64,000 nt of DNA from Hydnum rufescens UP504. Its lineage: Eukaryota > Basidiomycota > Agaricomycetes > Cantharellales > Hydnaceae. The stretch spans positions 441,399 to 505,398 of the forward strand of contig MU128910.1 in NCBI GenBank assembly GCA_014904985.1. Reading direction: 5' to 3'. Both the position numbers and the translations under genes were made by a program. Every line of letters starts with the position of its first letter. The stretch's first letter is position 1. Positions 47,448 to 59,671 of this stretch are shown here, one piece after another. Below the pieces are notes generated by a model. The model had not been told where the DNA came from, searched no databases, and was given only the letters and a program-made list of their open reading frames with translations.

Positions 47448-48073
47448 GACCACGCCGGGAACTGAGGGGAACCGGGGCGGTGTGTGCGACGACGAAATTA
47501 GTAGGCAAGGAAACCCAAAAAGGGATCAATATCGCGAAAGAGAGTGCCCGACCGAGGGCAGCGCTACGACGTCGGTATACAGGGTCGGGCTGAGGAGGAA
47601 AAGAGTGCGGTCTGTATATGGGGGGAGCCTAAACTGGTGGCCGAACATATGACAACGGAGATCGCCGAGAATGTACAACCATAAGCATAAGCAGTACACC
47701 CCCGCCTTTTGAACTGCGGCACTGAAACCAGTGTATCCGTCCCTCAGCGGCTGCTTTCAGTGATCCCCGAATCACAGGAACTTGCAGTGCTCGTATCACA
47801 ACATTGGATAGATAGGAACAAATTTTAATATGATCAAGCCACAGAATTCTATTCATCCGAGGGAACTTCGACCCAGTCCGCCGAGAACAGCAATCTGGGA
47901 ACTCAGTAAAAGTGCTCAATCGAGGACATGGTACTATCATGAAGTACATATCAGCGCAGAATTATCTCGTGGAATAGAATGCACCCACACCAGAGGTCCC
48001 ACCGTGACGTGTGGGAAGTTTCACCGGGCGTGCATAATTAGTGCTATGGAGGAAAACTATCAGACACCCAAAA
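47448..48073. other. Intergenic region upstream of the Zn2Cys6 gene
   Basis: Between two minus-strand genes. No domain or clear TATA box; only short frames. Confidence 0.4.
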
Positions 48074-49503
48074 TTAAAGAGCCAGAAAGGTAAAAAGGAC
48101 TGACGCCGAACGATACCGCCTCAAATAAGTAATCGCCACGTTTTCAATCTGCTCGGCAGTCACGCCAAATGTATCCCAGTCACCTTTCACATCCATATCA
48201 TCCATGTACCTTCTCTCCACCTCGTCAGGACTCAGCAACGGCCACCATGCATATTGGGCAACTTTGGTCATAAGTAGTGCGACTGGCTTGGGGATGGTGG
48301 GGGCGCGAGATGGAGGATTATATGTCAGGGAGGTGACTAGCTCTAACAAATCGTTGTACGTGTATTGGAGAGGGCCAGGTAAATTGAGGGTTTGGCCGGG
48401 TGCAGCAATTTGCATCAGGTTCGATAACACTTGCGCGACATCCAATACCTGCAAAATCCGTGTGTACTATCAGCTGCCAGAATTGCGGGAATATTCTCCG
48501 GATCTCCAATTTAAAACATCTTACTGACATGCACTGGCCGAATACGGGTCTCACCAAAGTTGAGTTTCCATAATATGGGATAGACTAACCGCCTCTACAA
48601 ATTAATCCATGATCCTGGTGGCGTTGGAGGACTTACAGGCCATGCTATTCAAGAGCTTATCTTCGTGCCCGTAAAGCGGCCCAGGTCGTACGATAGTTGC
48701 ATCGGGGAAGGCTTGCCGAACAGCGTCCTCTCCCTGCGCTTTGGTACGGTAGAATTCGCTCGGAGAGTCATATGACGCGTTCAGATGCGAGACATGCACG
48801 AAACGAGAGACTCCGTTGGCGGCGCTAATTTCAGCGATCCGTGATGCCCCTTTGACATGTACGTCTGCATAATTAAAATTCCTGTGCAGCGACGTTAAGC
48901 CATTAGCCACATTCCACCAAATACCTTCCTGCTTACTTGGTGGTGTAATCACGCCCGACAAGATTGTAAACTATATCAGAGTGCCGCACACACTCTGCAA
49001 TTTGATCTTCATTACGGAGATCCCATTCCTATTTGCATACTTAGTACCATTGGGAATTCAGAGCAGGGAGTGCAATCCAACCAATGCAACAACCTGGCCA
49101 AGATCGCCAGTGACCTTCAAGTGCCGTTTCTCGTCTTCCTCTCGATATGGTATGATGACCTGAGTCCCGGCTTTCGCTGCATGAAGTCGATGCAGCAGCA
49201 TGCATGAGGTCCTTTCTCGGCTTGAACCGACATTGAGGAGTGCACACACCGAGTTTATGAACGAGATATCTCCCCAAAAAGCCAGTGCATCCGAAGACAG
49301 TAGCAACGTGTCCCGTCACGGCATGCCGTCCGGGGGACCATACGCAATAATTGGTTTCCGCGTTTCCGGCAGAATAGTCAAGTCAGCATAAGAGCGCTAT
49401 TGGGTTTGCTGGTGAGGAGAAAGTTTTCTTATTTGAAGAGATCACCCACAAGTGTGGAGGGAACTCGAGCGCGCACCAGGCGCACCACGTTCGAGCTCAG
49501 CAT
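48074..49503 (-). CDS. Mitochondrial complex I 39/40-kDa subunit (NDUFA9-like)
   Basis: Accessory subunit of NADH:ubiquinone oxidoreductase with an SDR fold, at the matrix side near the quinone site. ATG at 49501-49503 gives a basic mitochondrial presequence (MLSSNVVRLVRARVPS). After an intron come TGHVATVFGCTGFLGRYLVH (the GxxGxxG dinucleotide loop), AKAGTQVIIPYREEDEKRHL and LRNEDQIAECVRHSDIVYNL. Further on: VGRDYTTK, FNYADVHVKGASRIAEISAA, FVHVSHLNASYDSPSEFYRT, KAQGEDAVRQAFPDATIVRP, LYGHEDKLLNSM and IRPVHVSDVAQVLSNLMQ. Near the C-terminus is YAWWPLLSPDEVERRYMDD. The stop is at 48074. The frame before TGHVATVFG fits loss of one base in the G run at 49332-49336. Start codons of this gene and Ssr4 are 80 bases apart. 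Confidence 0.92.
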
Positions 49504-49583
49504 TCCTTCAGCAGCAACCGATGCGAGCAACAAGTGCTATCGGAAAGTTCCGGCTTAATTGGACCTTCGCATAGTGGAACATC

Positions 49584-51076
49584 ATGGCTCACATGAACAT
49601 GAACAGGCCTCAAGCTCCCCACGGACCTCCGATGGTAGGTTTGCGCCACATGAGATATTCTCACCTATTTTGAATGTCCTTTAGCAGGAGTGTTACTTGC
49701 GATTGAATCACGATTTTCCACCCCAACAAAATTATGGGCAGGAGGCTGCCCTCAAGACCCTGTTACGAGTTCCCCAAGTTTCCATTACTATGCCTTACTC
49801 TTTTGTGCATATCGACAAAGCCAACGGTATTTCAAGCTTTGTCGAAGCTGTTATTCGTATTCATTGAAGCATTTCTCATGGGTAGAGGGGGACACACATG
49901 CAATATACCTACTGCAGAGCCCGCAGAAGTTACCCCCTGATGGTATTCGCTATTTAGAAGAGGAGCAAAGGTTTGCAATGAGCGTAGGGCCGAACGTCGT
50001 CAGTCAAACTGCCCATTCGAACCCTGCACCTGAGTTTAATATGGAATTATGTCGATATACTGTTTTGAAGGAGATGGAGATCTTGGAAACTAAAGGTGGA
50101 TTTATCCCAGGAGGAGGGGATGCTTTCGCCTGGCGTGTTCGGCGCATATTTCGACTGACTAAAGGAGGACACCCATCTATGGCTATTTTACATTACAGTC
50201 GAGGGACCCCAATGCGTGCGTTGATTTAGAGTGCTTTAGATGCGCAGACTGACATAACACCTACCCCACCTTCATAGCGATCCCCCCTCACCTCATTAAC
50301 CAGCCTGTCCGAGCGTATCCATTGCGTGAAGTCAACGAGCCGTCTATCTACGTTACAGGGGAGAAGATGGGTACCAAAATTTATCCACAACAACAGGCCT
50401 TAATGGCCGTCGCTTCGCAAAATGCGGCGCTTGGGCAGATGGAACGACGACGCGATAAGGAACGGCGGGAGGCCCCGGTAAGATAATGGCGACTTTTCCT
50501 GGGATCACCAGTGTGTCTTCACCGTGTCTCCCTTGCGTCGTATATTAGCCCCCGGCACCCTTGCCGAATGAAGATGATGGTAAGATTAATTTTTTCCGAA
50601 GGATAATACTCTTGCTTACTTTTCCCTTTCTTGATTCCGCTTCAGACGACGTATATGTTACAAATCGAACCCTCGCTCTTCTTCGATTCACCCGTAACCA
50701 CGATCATTTAGCTGAAATCTTCAGCCCTGTGTCTCTATGTATGTTTTCTCCACAATTACCATCACCTGTGACATCCCACTTACCCATCTGTCCTCGATCA
50801 CTTGACGCCTACCTCCTGCGACCAAGCTCAAATACCTTCTGTGCCTTCTCCATATGAAGATATCAAGGCTTCCGATCTAGAGAACAAACTGGTGAGCTTT
50901 AGTATACAAATGTCCATTGTATTCGCATGGTTCATTTTCCCGTCATTTATAATTTCTCATAGACATCGCTACTGGGGGACATCGAAGTCTTAAAGGGGAA
51001 ACAGGTTTCCCTTCCGAGCAAGGGCGCGAGAGGGACTTTAGAGGAACCCTCCTCAGACTCGATGGAGGTGTCCTAA
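49584..51076 (+). CDS. ssr4: SWI/SNF and RSC chromatin-remodelling subunit Ssr4
   Basis: Ssr4 is a shared subunit of the fission-yeast SWI/SNF and RSC nucleosome remodellers. ATG at 49584 gives MAHMNMNRPQAPHGPPM, a Met/Pro-rich start, then ECYLRLNHDFPPQQNYGQEA, ALKTLLRVPQ, MPYSFVHIDKA, EGDTHAIYLLQSPQKLPPDG and IRYLEEEQR. The hallmark segment is LEMMETKGGFIP-like with FAWRVRRIFRLTKGGHPSMA and ILHYSRGTPMR. Downstream are QALMAVASQNAALGQMERRR, the acidic VYVTNRTLALLRFTRNHDHL and a helical C-terminus TSLLGDIEVLKGKQ, stop at 51074-51076. Six or more introns. The call rests on my recollection of the Ssr4 N-terminal domain, especially the RRxFRLTKGGHP element; one phrase is given only approximately. 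Confidence 0.65.
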
Positions 51077-51783
51077 GACGTGATCAGATATGCTGTGATT
51101 AACCATTATTTTAATCCTCTGTATTTTACAGTGATGCGAAAATTGTATTGGACACGTCCTCTGCCTTTCCACCCCACACGCTAGGTTTGTTCCTATACTA
51201 AGCGCTTCTAGTTGTGCCAGTGAGTCTACAAAGGACGCAATTTTTCGGAAGATGCCGTCCCGGCGCCACCCCCAGAACACGGATTTCCTCAATCCCAGCG
51301 AGGAGTTTCAGGATATCATATAGTAACTCCTCCAAGAGTGGTTTCCGGGCACTCGGTTCCAATTTTCCTACGGTCTTAACTATCCCCCCCAGTCCTAAAT
51401 CTCCAAATTCCAAAACCCTCCCAGTCCCTCCAAATCCTGACGACCAGCCGCTTAAGCCCGCGGCCGACCAGACCGGCAGTGTGACCCCCTCTCCAACCAC
51501 TCCTTTTGCACAATAGTAGCATTAATATCGGCCTGTTAGGATTGGTACGCCCTACACAAGTACCTATCCAGACCTGCCTTCCTTCTTCAGTGCAAGGCAC
51601 GGCGTGCATCACTGATACCTGACACCCACAGACGTACGCCCTTCACATACGCAGTGTGGTTTTTATTCGTTTCCCCCTTCCAGGACAGTCCCACCGCTCA
51701 GACTGTCTTTCATACACCACTCCGCCCGCCAATAGGTCGCTCGTCGCCGACCGTGATCGCGCCGGCATTCATATCCCGGTGAC
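51077..51783. other. Intergenic region, two overlapping unsupported frames
   Basis: Open frames of about 100 codons lie on both strands at 51198-51516. The minus one includes LLEELLYDILKLLAGIEEIR, which looks helical, but it has no ATG and no partner exon. I leave it unassigned. Confidence 0.35.
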
Positions 51784-52857
51784 ATGCCCTCAAAGCCCAA
51801 GCGGATCAGGACGCTGCCCCCTCAGCCACGCAACAGCCGAATCATCTACCAAGACGACCTACGCTGGGACCCCAAAGTTAACGCGCTTTGGAAATCCACG
51901 CTTCCGGGTCAGAGGCTCCCTGTGGACCGCGCCCTTGGTGCTGAGCCGGAGGAAGTTGTAGCAGCGTATAAACGCCTGCAACGGGAAGAGCGCGTCGCAC
52001 ATGCCAAGTTTTGGAAAGCCAAGGAGGCAGATTATCGGCCCGTTGACGAGCATTCATTGCGAGAATGGAGGAAGATACAAATCGAAGAGTTTACGATGCG
52101 CGGACGATCTCCCGAACCCCGGTTCTATAAGGGTCCTCCGAAGAGGCAGAAGGAAGCTGCCCTTCCTTCGAGGGAACCTGGGTCCAGCAAAGTAATCACT
52201 CCACCATTATTACTGTTCTCCCTCTATATTAAAACCAAAATATATCCAGGATCGTACCAAAGCTATGGAAGCGCAGGTTGAATCCAACGCCACCATCTCC
52301 CATTCAAAATCCCGGCTGCCAACGACCAAGGATCTGGGATCCCCTAGACTCGCATCCTCATCCAAACTCTCGCGGAGTCGACGTGATGGCCTGCACCAAG
52401 ACGACAGTGACCAAATCCCACGGCATATGCACCCTTACCGATCAGGGGGGAGGCCCGCACCTATTTCTCCAGCTGGCCGCGCACGCATTCCAGCCTATCC
52501 CTTACGCCTCAGGGCCACAATGCTGGTCATCCCGAATCGGACGATCTGCAATGGAATACTGGCTCCTCGGTGACGGATCCTGGATCGACACCTGCTGACC
52601 TGAGTTTGACTCCGAGTCTGGATTTGTTCGCCCCTTTTCTGGATCTCGAATCTAGCGTGCTCGACATCAGCATCTTCGGGGCTAATAACCGTGCATCCAC
52701 TACCCTGGACTCCAGCAACGATGACCCCGCGAGTCCATTTCGCTATCAAGATCCTGAAGTGTACGACAAGGAAAGGGAGACGGACAAGGGGATTATGAGT
52801 GTGGATTTCTCCCGAGCAGGCTTGGAGGAAATGTGGACTTCGAATGTATCATTATAG
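51784..52857 (+). CDS. Hypothetical protein
   Basis: Unknown function. ATG at 51784 opens MPSKPKRIRTLPPQPRNSRI, then LRWDPKVNALWKSTLPGQRL, AEPEEVVAAYKRLQREERVA and EWRKIQIEEFTMRGRSPEPR: a basic, helical, soluble N-terminal part. A GTAATC donor at about 52192 and an acceptor near 52250 join a Pro/Ser/His-rich disordered middle, in which at least one frame change is needed. The C-terminal part is acidic: PADLSLTPSLDLFAPFLDLE, DISIFGANNRASTTLD and SRAGLEEMWTSNVSL, with stop at 52855-52857. The composition suggests a small nuclear or chromatin-linked protein, but that is a guess. Confidence 0.5.
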
Positions 52858-55642
52858 TAATATGTAAGAAACCCCGTGTCACTCGTGACGTCACAGACAG
52901 GATCACCACTTTCCATTCTGGCGTGAAGTGGAATGGTTTGGGGGCACCAGCATAAGAGAAGGACGGGAACTGCCTGATTGACTGGCCATTTCAGGGTGAA
53001 CAAGCCTTTTGGGAAACCATGTGGGCAGCAGCTTCGCCCGGGCTTGTTCATCCCGAAAATAATGGCTGACAATGGCATTTGGTCGTTCTCTTATGCCGGG
53101 ATGATCAAAGCATTTTGAAAACTCCTCCACTTCATCGTTCGCTACAGTGGAAGTGGTATGGGACGATTACATAATCTTCGTGTCACCGGGTCTTATGTGA
53201 CAAGTGACAATATATCCCCGGCTCTAAAGGATGCCCGGATCCCGTGGCTCTTATTACAACATGTGCATCGTACTTCCAGCCCTAGTACCAAGGGTATGAT
53301 GTCTGTTCAAATCATGGACAGCACCCTGTCGTTCACAACAAGCTGCTGTTGAACCAGTTCGTGTATGAGCCACCGACCTATGAGAAGGAATCTCCCAGGA
53401 AAATTGCTTTCGTTTTCTCGACCGCCGATCGAAGAGAATCTTTCGATGCGATGCGGTATTGGGGTTATCTCATCTCTGGGAAACCGGGGCTTAAGAAACT
53501 ACGAGCTAAGCGGTCACAAATTAAATTTCCATATATGGGAATTGCTTAAATATGGAAATTACCCAATATGGGCATTTTCGCCCTCAGACTAATACTAATA
53601 TCGCCATCATCATACTCAGATCCATGGCTGCAAGTATCAACATCATCCATGCTGTTAACATCATTAACATCCTCATGCACCTCGTAATTCCACCATCCTT
53701 CATAGTGCTTGTTGGGAATATGTGACCGGCCACTCCAACACAGCCCCAAGGGTGTAGGAGTGATGTTCCCCTCAATTTCTGGATCATCCACGTCATCATT
53801 GAGTTTCTTTGTAGGGGCTAGTGGCGGGTGGTTTTGGTTTTGCAGATGATAGGTTGATTATCTCAGCTCAGACTTCTTCAATCGACACATCGCAACTGTC
53901 GGATCCACCTTGGTCCTGATCCAGACTGTAGGCAGCTTCTTCCTGGGCGTTATCATCTACTGTTGAAATATCCTCTGTCTCATCAGTTGCACCAATGAGT
54001 TTGAGATAGTGCTGAACATCTGTTTTGGGGAGATCAGCCAGTGCTCTGTGGGCTTCCATGGATGCGAGTGAAGAGTAGGACAGATTGAATGAGTATGAGC
54101 CACTGTTGATGACACATAACACAAAGGCCTGATGGCTCAGCACACTAGCCCTTGCTGCCGGCAACATGCTTAGATGGGGCCAGTCACAGGACCTGGCGTG
54201 GGGCTTACGTCCCCGACTCTTACGTAAGTAAGAGGGTTTCAGTATCCTCATGTATCCATTCTTCAGTGTCAAGGGTAGGGCACAAAGGGATGAGAAACAA
54301 AAAGTAGCCACAAAAAAAAAGATGACCTATTGGTGCTCACGCGCGTATATAGATCGTATTGTGCATGCCGTGGAAAAAGCGGGGAATTGGCTGGTTGAGG
54401 CCACCGCAGCAAAAGGACAGCCATAACAGATTTTGAACCTGTAGCCCGCAGCCACATGCACAACGAAGGACGGGACCCGCTCTCCGTCTGAACGAACTCC
54501 CGGCGTCCTCCGTGCTAGGTAGTTTGGCACCATAACCCCGCTCCCGGCGAAATCGGCTAGGTCTTAAAGAATTTGGCTCCCAGACTCCCTGGAAACCGTG
54601 CTAGGTAGGTGTCCAAAATCGAAAAATTTCCGGTGGGAGCGTACCGGCTGCCAGCCCTAACTATCAGGGGTCCTGGCTTACGGTGGCTTGTCAATTAATC
54701 TTAGTTACCATATTAGATTAGCTGTGACTACTATAGTGATTCATTACGATCAGATTCAAGTCGGTCCCAGCGTCTATCAAAGAGGGTGGTCACAGTCTGC
54801 CTAATGAGGGGGTTTGACTTAAGCAGCTGACTGTTAGCGTGCTCATATTGTGGCCTATTAACTCCTCTTATGATATGATACTAATATGATAGATGCGGGG
54901 GTGGGGGTGATAATTGAAATGTACTGATGTAAAGGAAGATATTCGATCGTTTATGAGAATCATTAAGACATCCACGTCGGATTGGCCATCAATGTCCGCC
55001 GGAGAAGCCACACCCACCTGGGAAATATGCACAATATTGGTGATATCCCGCGGTATGTGTATTACCTTATTGGATGCGAGAGGTAGATAGGGAATGCCAC
55101 CCCTTATCGCGTCCATTTGCACAACGTGATGCAGCAGCGCGGGGGGTGCATTAGGGGTCGGAAGTCACAAATCGATAAATCTCCTGCGTAATTTCACCTT
55201 GATAATTGGTTCTGGGATTATCTAGGTTTAGGAACTCACATTGGAAGCTGAAATTGAGAAATTGAGCAATTGAGCAATCCTGTCACGAGAACTGAGGCCG
55301 AATATGATGATGATGATGATAACACGAGGATGATCGTGATCGTGATATTGCCATCGATATCCTGCGGAAGAAGAAACATTTAGACATTGCGTTCCATCGT
55401 TCGGGATGGGGCTGCATCTCCCAGATTCCCCCAGAGCTCAAGGGCAATCGCACTGGCGATTTGTCCAAGCGTATTTCCCCGTTCGACACGAGTGCTAGCA
55501 TTAATACTGGTGTGTTATTTCATGAGAGGGGTGGAATAAATCATTCATGTCGGCTGAGTCCCCGACAAATACAATTATGAAATGGAGTCGGGCGCACCGA
55601 GGACTGAATGGATGGATGGCATGACTCGGCATCGTCAAGCAT

Positions 55643-55650
55643 GGTCACGT
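55643..55650. promoter_or_regulatory. TCACGTGA palindrome upstream of the P450
   Basis: A perfect E-box-type palindrome around 55643-55650, of the kind bound by Cbf1/Pho4-class bHLH proteins, about 365 bases before the P450 start. Role is inference. Confidence 0.4.
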
Positions 55651-55952
55651 GATTGCGGGGAAGCACCACATCCAATATGGGAATAGACGTAGTGTCTGGA
55701 CAGTTGGAGGAGAATTCTTCTTTGTATCTCGCAGGAGGCTGCGGGAAGGCGCTGAGGATGATCTTGAACTTGGTAACTGCCTGTGCGAGTGCAGGTGTGG
55801 TTTCGATGGGACTGGGCGGAACAGGGTCGTGCCTGAACTGGCCTAGCTAGGTAGGTTCTGTGCCAATCAGCATAGAATTGTTGTCCGATAGTACCGTATT
55901 CCATTCTAGTGATTCGATAATTGTTTATGTGAGTTGAGACGATACTTGCATG

Positions 55953-55958
55953 TATAAA
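55953..55958 (+). promoter_or_regulatory. TATA box of the CYP53-like gene
   Basis: TATAAA about 60 bases before the ATG, within the motif TGTATAAATTCCAGTCT, which recurs at the same distance before the second P450 copy at 63881. Confidence 0.6.
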
Positions 55959-56013
55959 TTCCAGTCTAACCCCCCCATAAGTTACGCCCGAGTCGTCCTC
56001 CTAACGTATAACC

Positions 56014-58575
56014 ATGTCAGGACTCTTCTCTACCATTTTTCTCGAGAGCAACCCTATTTTCCTCCTGGCCAGCGTGTGTTGCATTGTGGTGCGTTTAGGC
56101 CATCTCTTCCCGCGCCTCCAGGACCACAGTAGTAATGCCTATTGCCTTGACTCCATGGAGATCATCTGTCATGTTGTGCCATACCTCCGTGACCCATTCG
56201 ATTACAGAAACGGTGGAACTGGGACAGAAATTCCTGGACCGCTCATCGCAAAGCTCAGTGATTTCTGGTTGAGTCGAAAAGCCGTTCTTGGCGATCGCTC
56301 TCGCGAGGTCCACAAGGTCCATCAGAAATACGGTGAGTGTTGTGTTCTACGTCGGACGTCGGGTCCCCGTCGATGCCGATGCCAATGCCACGCAGGAAAG
56401 ATAGCGCGCATCGCGCCAACCATATTTCCGTTGCGGATCCGGCCGCCATTCAGATTATATATGCCGTAAGTCACCACTTCTCTCCTTCTGTTCCAAATGT
56501 GATCCTGACGGCCTGAATGTTCTTCAGCATGGAAATGGAAGGTACGATCCCTGTCCGGTGTCTGCAGTCCGCCTTGCATGTCTCTCTGACGGTGGTGTAG
56601 CTTGAAGACAGATTTTTACGACGCGTTCGTCACCATCCACAGGGTGCGTGCAGCACGTCCTCCTCGTCTTCGGCTCAGTTGAACCCTGATTCTCTGATTA
56701 TTCCTAGGGGCTATTCAACACTCGGGACCGTGCAGAACATGTCAGTCAACTGTATCCCCCACCGTTCTCATTCTGGACTGACGGCATCTTCGCTTTCACG
56801 CGTAGGCGCGAAAACGCAAGATCGTTTCCAGTATTTTCTCTCAGAAGAACGTGCTCGGATTTGAGCCACACATTCGTGCCGCTGTTGCCTTGCTATTTAA
56901 GAAATGGGACGACTTTTACGACACTGCTGTGATAAGGAAAGAGGTGACACATGAGGGATGTTTTCAAGGGAGAGATTGCCGTGTGTGGTTTGATTGCCTT
57001 GACTGTACGCTCTCGTTCTCGTTCGTCTCCGGATCCGTGTATTCACTATTGCCATCCAGGGTTCAACTACCTTGCCTTTGACATCATCGGCGACCTCGCA
57101 TTTGGCACTCCATTTGGCATGCTCGAAGCAGGACGCGATGCTGCACCAGTATTGGCCCCAGGAGAGACTCCCGACAAGACAAGGCACCTCCCTGCTATCG
57201 AGATCTTGAACGACCGTGGGACGTATTCTGCCAGCTTGGGCGTCACTCCCGTGTGGAGCCGACCTCTTGTCAAACGTCTACCGTGGTTCGCACGCGGGTG
57301 CCGGGCAGTGGACGACCTCGTAGGGGTACGCAATACTTCACCGACACCTATATTTGTCCATCTCCACTCATCGCACTCTGTGCTTCTAGGTTGCTGTCGC
57401 TGCCGTGGAGAAACGCATTCAGGAACCAAGCGACCGAACTGATCTCCTTGCGAGACTACAACAAGCGAGGGACGCCGAGGGGAAACCAATGGGTCGCGCC
57501 GAATTGACCGCCGAGCTCTTGACCCAGCTCATCGCCGGGAGCGACTCCACTGCCAAGTACGTACCCCGTCTCCCCTCCCGCTGTTTTTTTTAAAAGTATT
57601 CATTGTTATCAAAACCGCGCGCCCAATAGCGCTAGTTGTATCATCACGTTCTATCTCGCATTGAACCCGGATGTTCAGCATAAACTACAGGCAGAATTGG
57701 ACGAAGCACTAGGTCCCACCATTATCACCGACTCTCACAAGAATGCAACGGCGAATTGTGAATTGGCTGTTGCTCCCTATGATATCGTCAAATCCCTGCC
57801 CTACCTCGAAGCTTGTATCTATGAAGCCCTGCGTGTCCATCCCCCCAGGTACGGTTTTTTTTTCTTTTCTTTTTCCCTCTCTTATTTCTGTTCCGGGTGC
57901 CATGGACCTCATCTTTTTTTTTTTTTTTTGGCGCCGACAGCGGTATTGGACTACCGCGGGCAGCGCCAGCCGGAGGACTCATGGTCGCAGGGAGGTATTA
58001 CAAGGAGGGTAGTATCCTCAGCGTGCCCACTTCACCGTTCATCGCGATCCGGATGTATGGGGTCCGGACGCAGAGATCTACAGGTAAAAGTGCCCACCGC
58101 TGCTGTTTTTCCTGAATAGTTTCGTACTTGTTGTTTACAATGTGTCCCTGTCCTTATCGCCAGGCCTGAACGTTGGTTCGAGCGGGATGCGGAGACGATG
58201 TACAAGGGGTTCAATGCGTTCTCATGGGGTCCTCGGTGAGTATTTATTATTTCTTCCCGTGTCCTGCGCGTTCTCAATTGATTTTTGGTTATATCTTTCA
58301 TGCGCTAGAGCCTGCGTGGGGAGGAATTTGGCTCATGCGGAGTTGGCTATCATCATCGCTTCCATCTTCAAGAGATATGATGTCGTCCTCGAGAACCCAG
58401 CTGTACGTCACTCCACCCCACCCCACTCCTTGGAATTAGTCCTTGAACGGTGAACTGATTGATCTGGCTAAAATAACGCGATCATATGCTTTCTTTCTAT
58501 CAGATGACGACCTTAGAGGGATTCTTGCGGAAGCCTCTCAGCTGTCGTGTGGGGATGAAGCGAAGGGAGGCATGA
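56014..58575 (+). CDS. Cytochrome P450, CYP53-like (benzoate 4-hydroxylase type)
   Basis: ER-bound monooxygenase; CYP53 enzymes para-hydroxylate benzoate and related aromatics. ATG at 56014, an N-terminal anchor (FLESNPIFLLASVCCIV), a Pro hinge (EIPGPLIAKLSDFWL), REVHKVHQKYG, then after an intron DPAAIQIIYA and FYDAFVTIHR. The CYP53-typical segment is GLFNTRDRAEHVRKRKIVSS. Then come YLAFDIIGDLAFGTPFGML, the I-helix LTQLIAGSDSTA, K-helix EACIYEALRVHPP (ExxR = EALR), GLPRAAPAGGLMVAGRYYKE, PDVWGPDAEIYRPERWFER and the heme loop FSWGPRACVGRNLAHAEL with its Cys ligand. It ends GFLRKPLSCRVGMKRREA, stop at 58573-58575. A -1 frame change is needed near 58029-58033. About ten introns. The exact substrate is inference. 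Confidence 0.85.
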
Positions 58576-59671
58576 TATGATGATTATGAGCAGAAAAGAC
58601 CATCTCCATCTATCTCGAGGCTGGGATCTTCTTCTTAATGAACTCCGGGGCGGAAGGGGCGGGGGGGGAGGCCTTTTGGATTATTCGGACATTGGACATG
58701 AGGGCGGGTCGCCTGTAAACGGATCACGAGTCCATCCATTTCTTTCGTCTTTTTTGCAAGTTGTATGTACTATGTACTATGTGACTGATTCTGTTTTCTG
58801 TTTCCAGCCCAGCCAGAGATTCGAGGTTTAAGATTTAATAACGTATAACTGCATAACCCCCCAGGACAGGAGTGGTTCCAAGTGTGTTTTGACTGGCCTG
58901 GCTGTTAGAAAGAACGCCAGCTCCACGCTTGGGCGAAATCGAACGAATTATTCAACTCTCCTCTCGAGTGACCTTCTGCGCGGCGGTCATAAGCTTAAGA
59001 TGTGTTCAAGCCTGGGGGGGGGGGGGTTGAAATCATTTGAGGCAGGGGATTGCCAGAGGTTGGTGCATCAGGAAAATCCGCTGCCAAGGGAGTGCACGTG
59101 ATCAAATCGTACAGTACGTATAGAACTTTTTTTTTTGACCTTATTTTAGGGTGTTATACCGGTATTACTGGGGGCGTAGCTTTGTATAAGGCTTAATACT
59201 GTAGTAATACATTAGGGGCGTTCACCGTAGAGAAAACTAGAGCAACAGTGAATTCAAAAGCGCGATACTGCTTGGAATTTGGCGGGCATCATAGCACTCA
59301 CAAGGCAACGCTGTTTTAAATTTTGGCTTATTTGCCATACATGAACAAGTAGTCTTTGCACTTATTTCCCCCAGAATTGGACTCGAGCTGACTTGGAGCC
59401 GTCGACCACCAATGATTTGTAAATCCATCTTGGCTTGAAATGGCTTTGACTTGTGACTCAAGAGTCGACTCAAAGCCTGAGTCACAGCAAACACTAATCT
59501 AGCCGAATTGATACATCTGTGCAAGCACCCAGCACTATGGCATTAAAAAGATGCTGCCAATCGGGGATTAAATGAACGAAGAATTGCGAGGGGAGAAGCA
59601 AAGCATGGTTACGAGGGAGAATAAAGGGTATAAACAAGTGCAATGCCACCTGATTTTCAAGGTCCAAGTCA
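58576..59671. other. Convergent intergenic region with palindrome
   Basis: Between the stops of the P450 (+) and PAL (-). Contains G and T homopolymers (a run of ten G near 59019) and the palindrome at 59442-59477. No gene is visible. Confidence 0.45.
59442..59477. repeat. 36-base imperfect palindrome
   Basis: GGCTTTGA at the left end pairs with TCAAAGCC at the right, and the core GACTCAAGAGTC is self-complementary apart from its centre. Its AGTCAAGTC-like units resemble those near 37020. Confidence 0.6.

Larger units (their letters stand above)
52858..56013. other. Gene-poor, repeat-like region upstream of the P450
   Basis: No gene is supported over 3 kb. Minus-strand stretches at 52900-53150 (VEEFSKCFDHPGIRERPNAI) and 53868-54311 (HRALADLPKTDVQHYLKLIG) look like decayed coding fragments without starts or introns. 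A cluster of CCATATATGG-like motifs lies at 53530-53575, an imperfect 15-base inverted repeat near 54540 and 54630, and GATGAT repeats near 55310. The last 250 bases are the P450 promoter. Confidence 0.4.

Noticed and set aside
54421..54450. tRNA-like B-box (GGTTCAAAATC on the minus strand)
   Set aside because: The T stem is only four pairs and no A-box, anticodon stem or acceptor stem fits.
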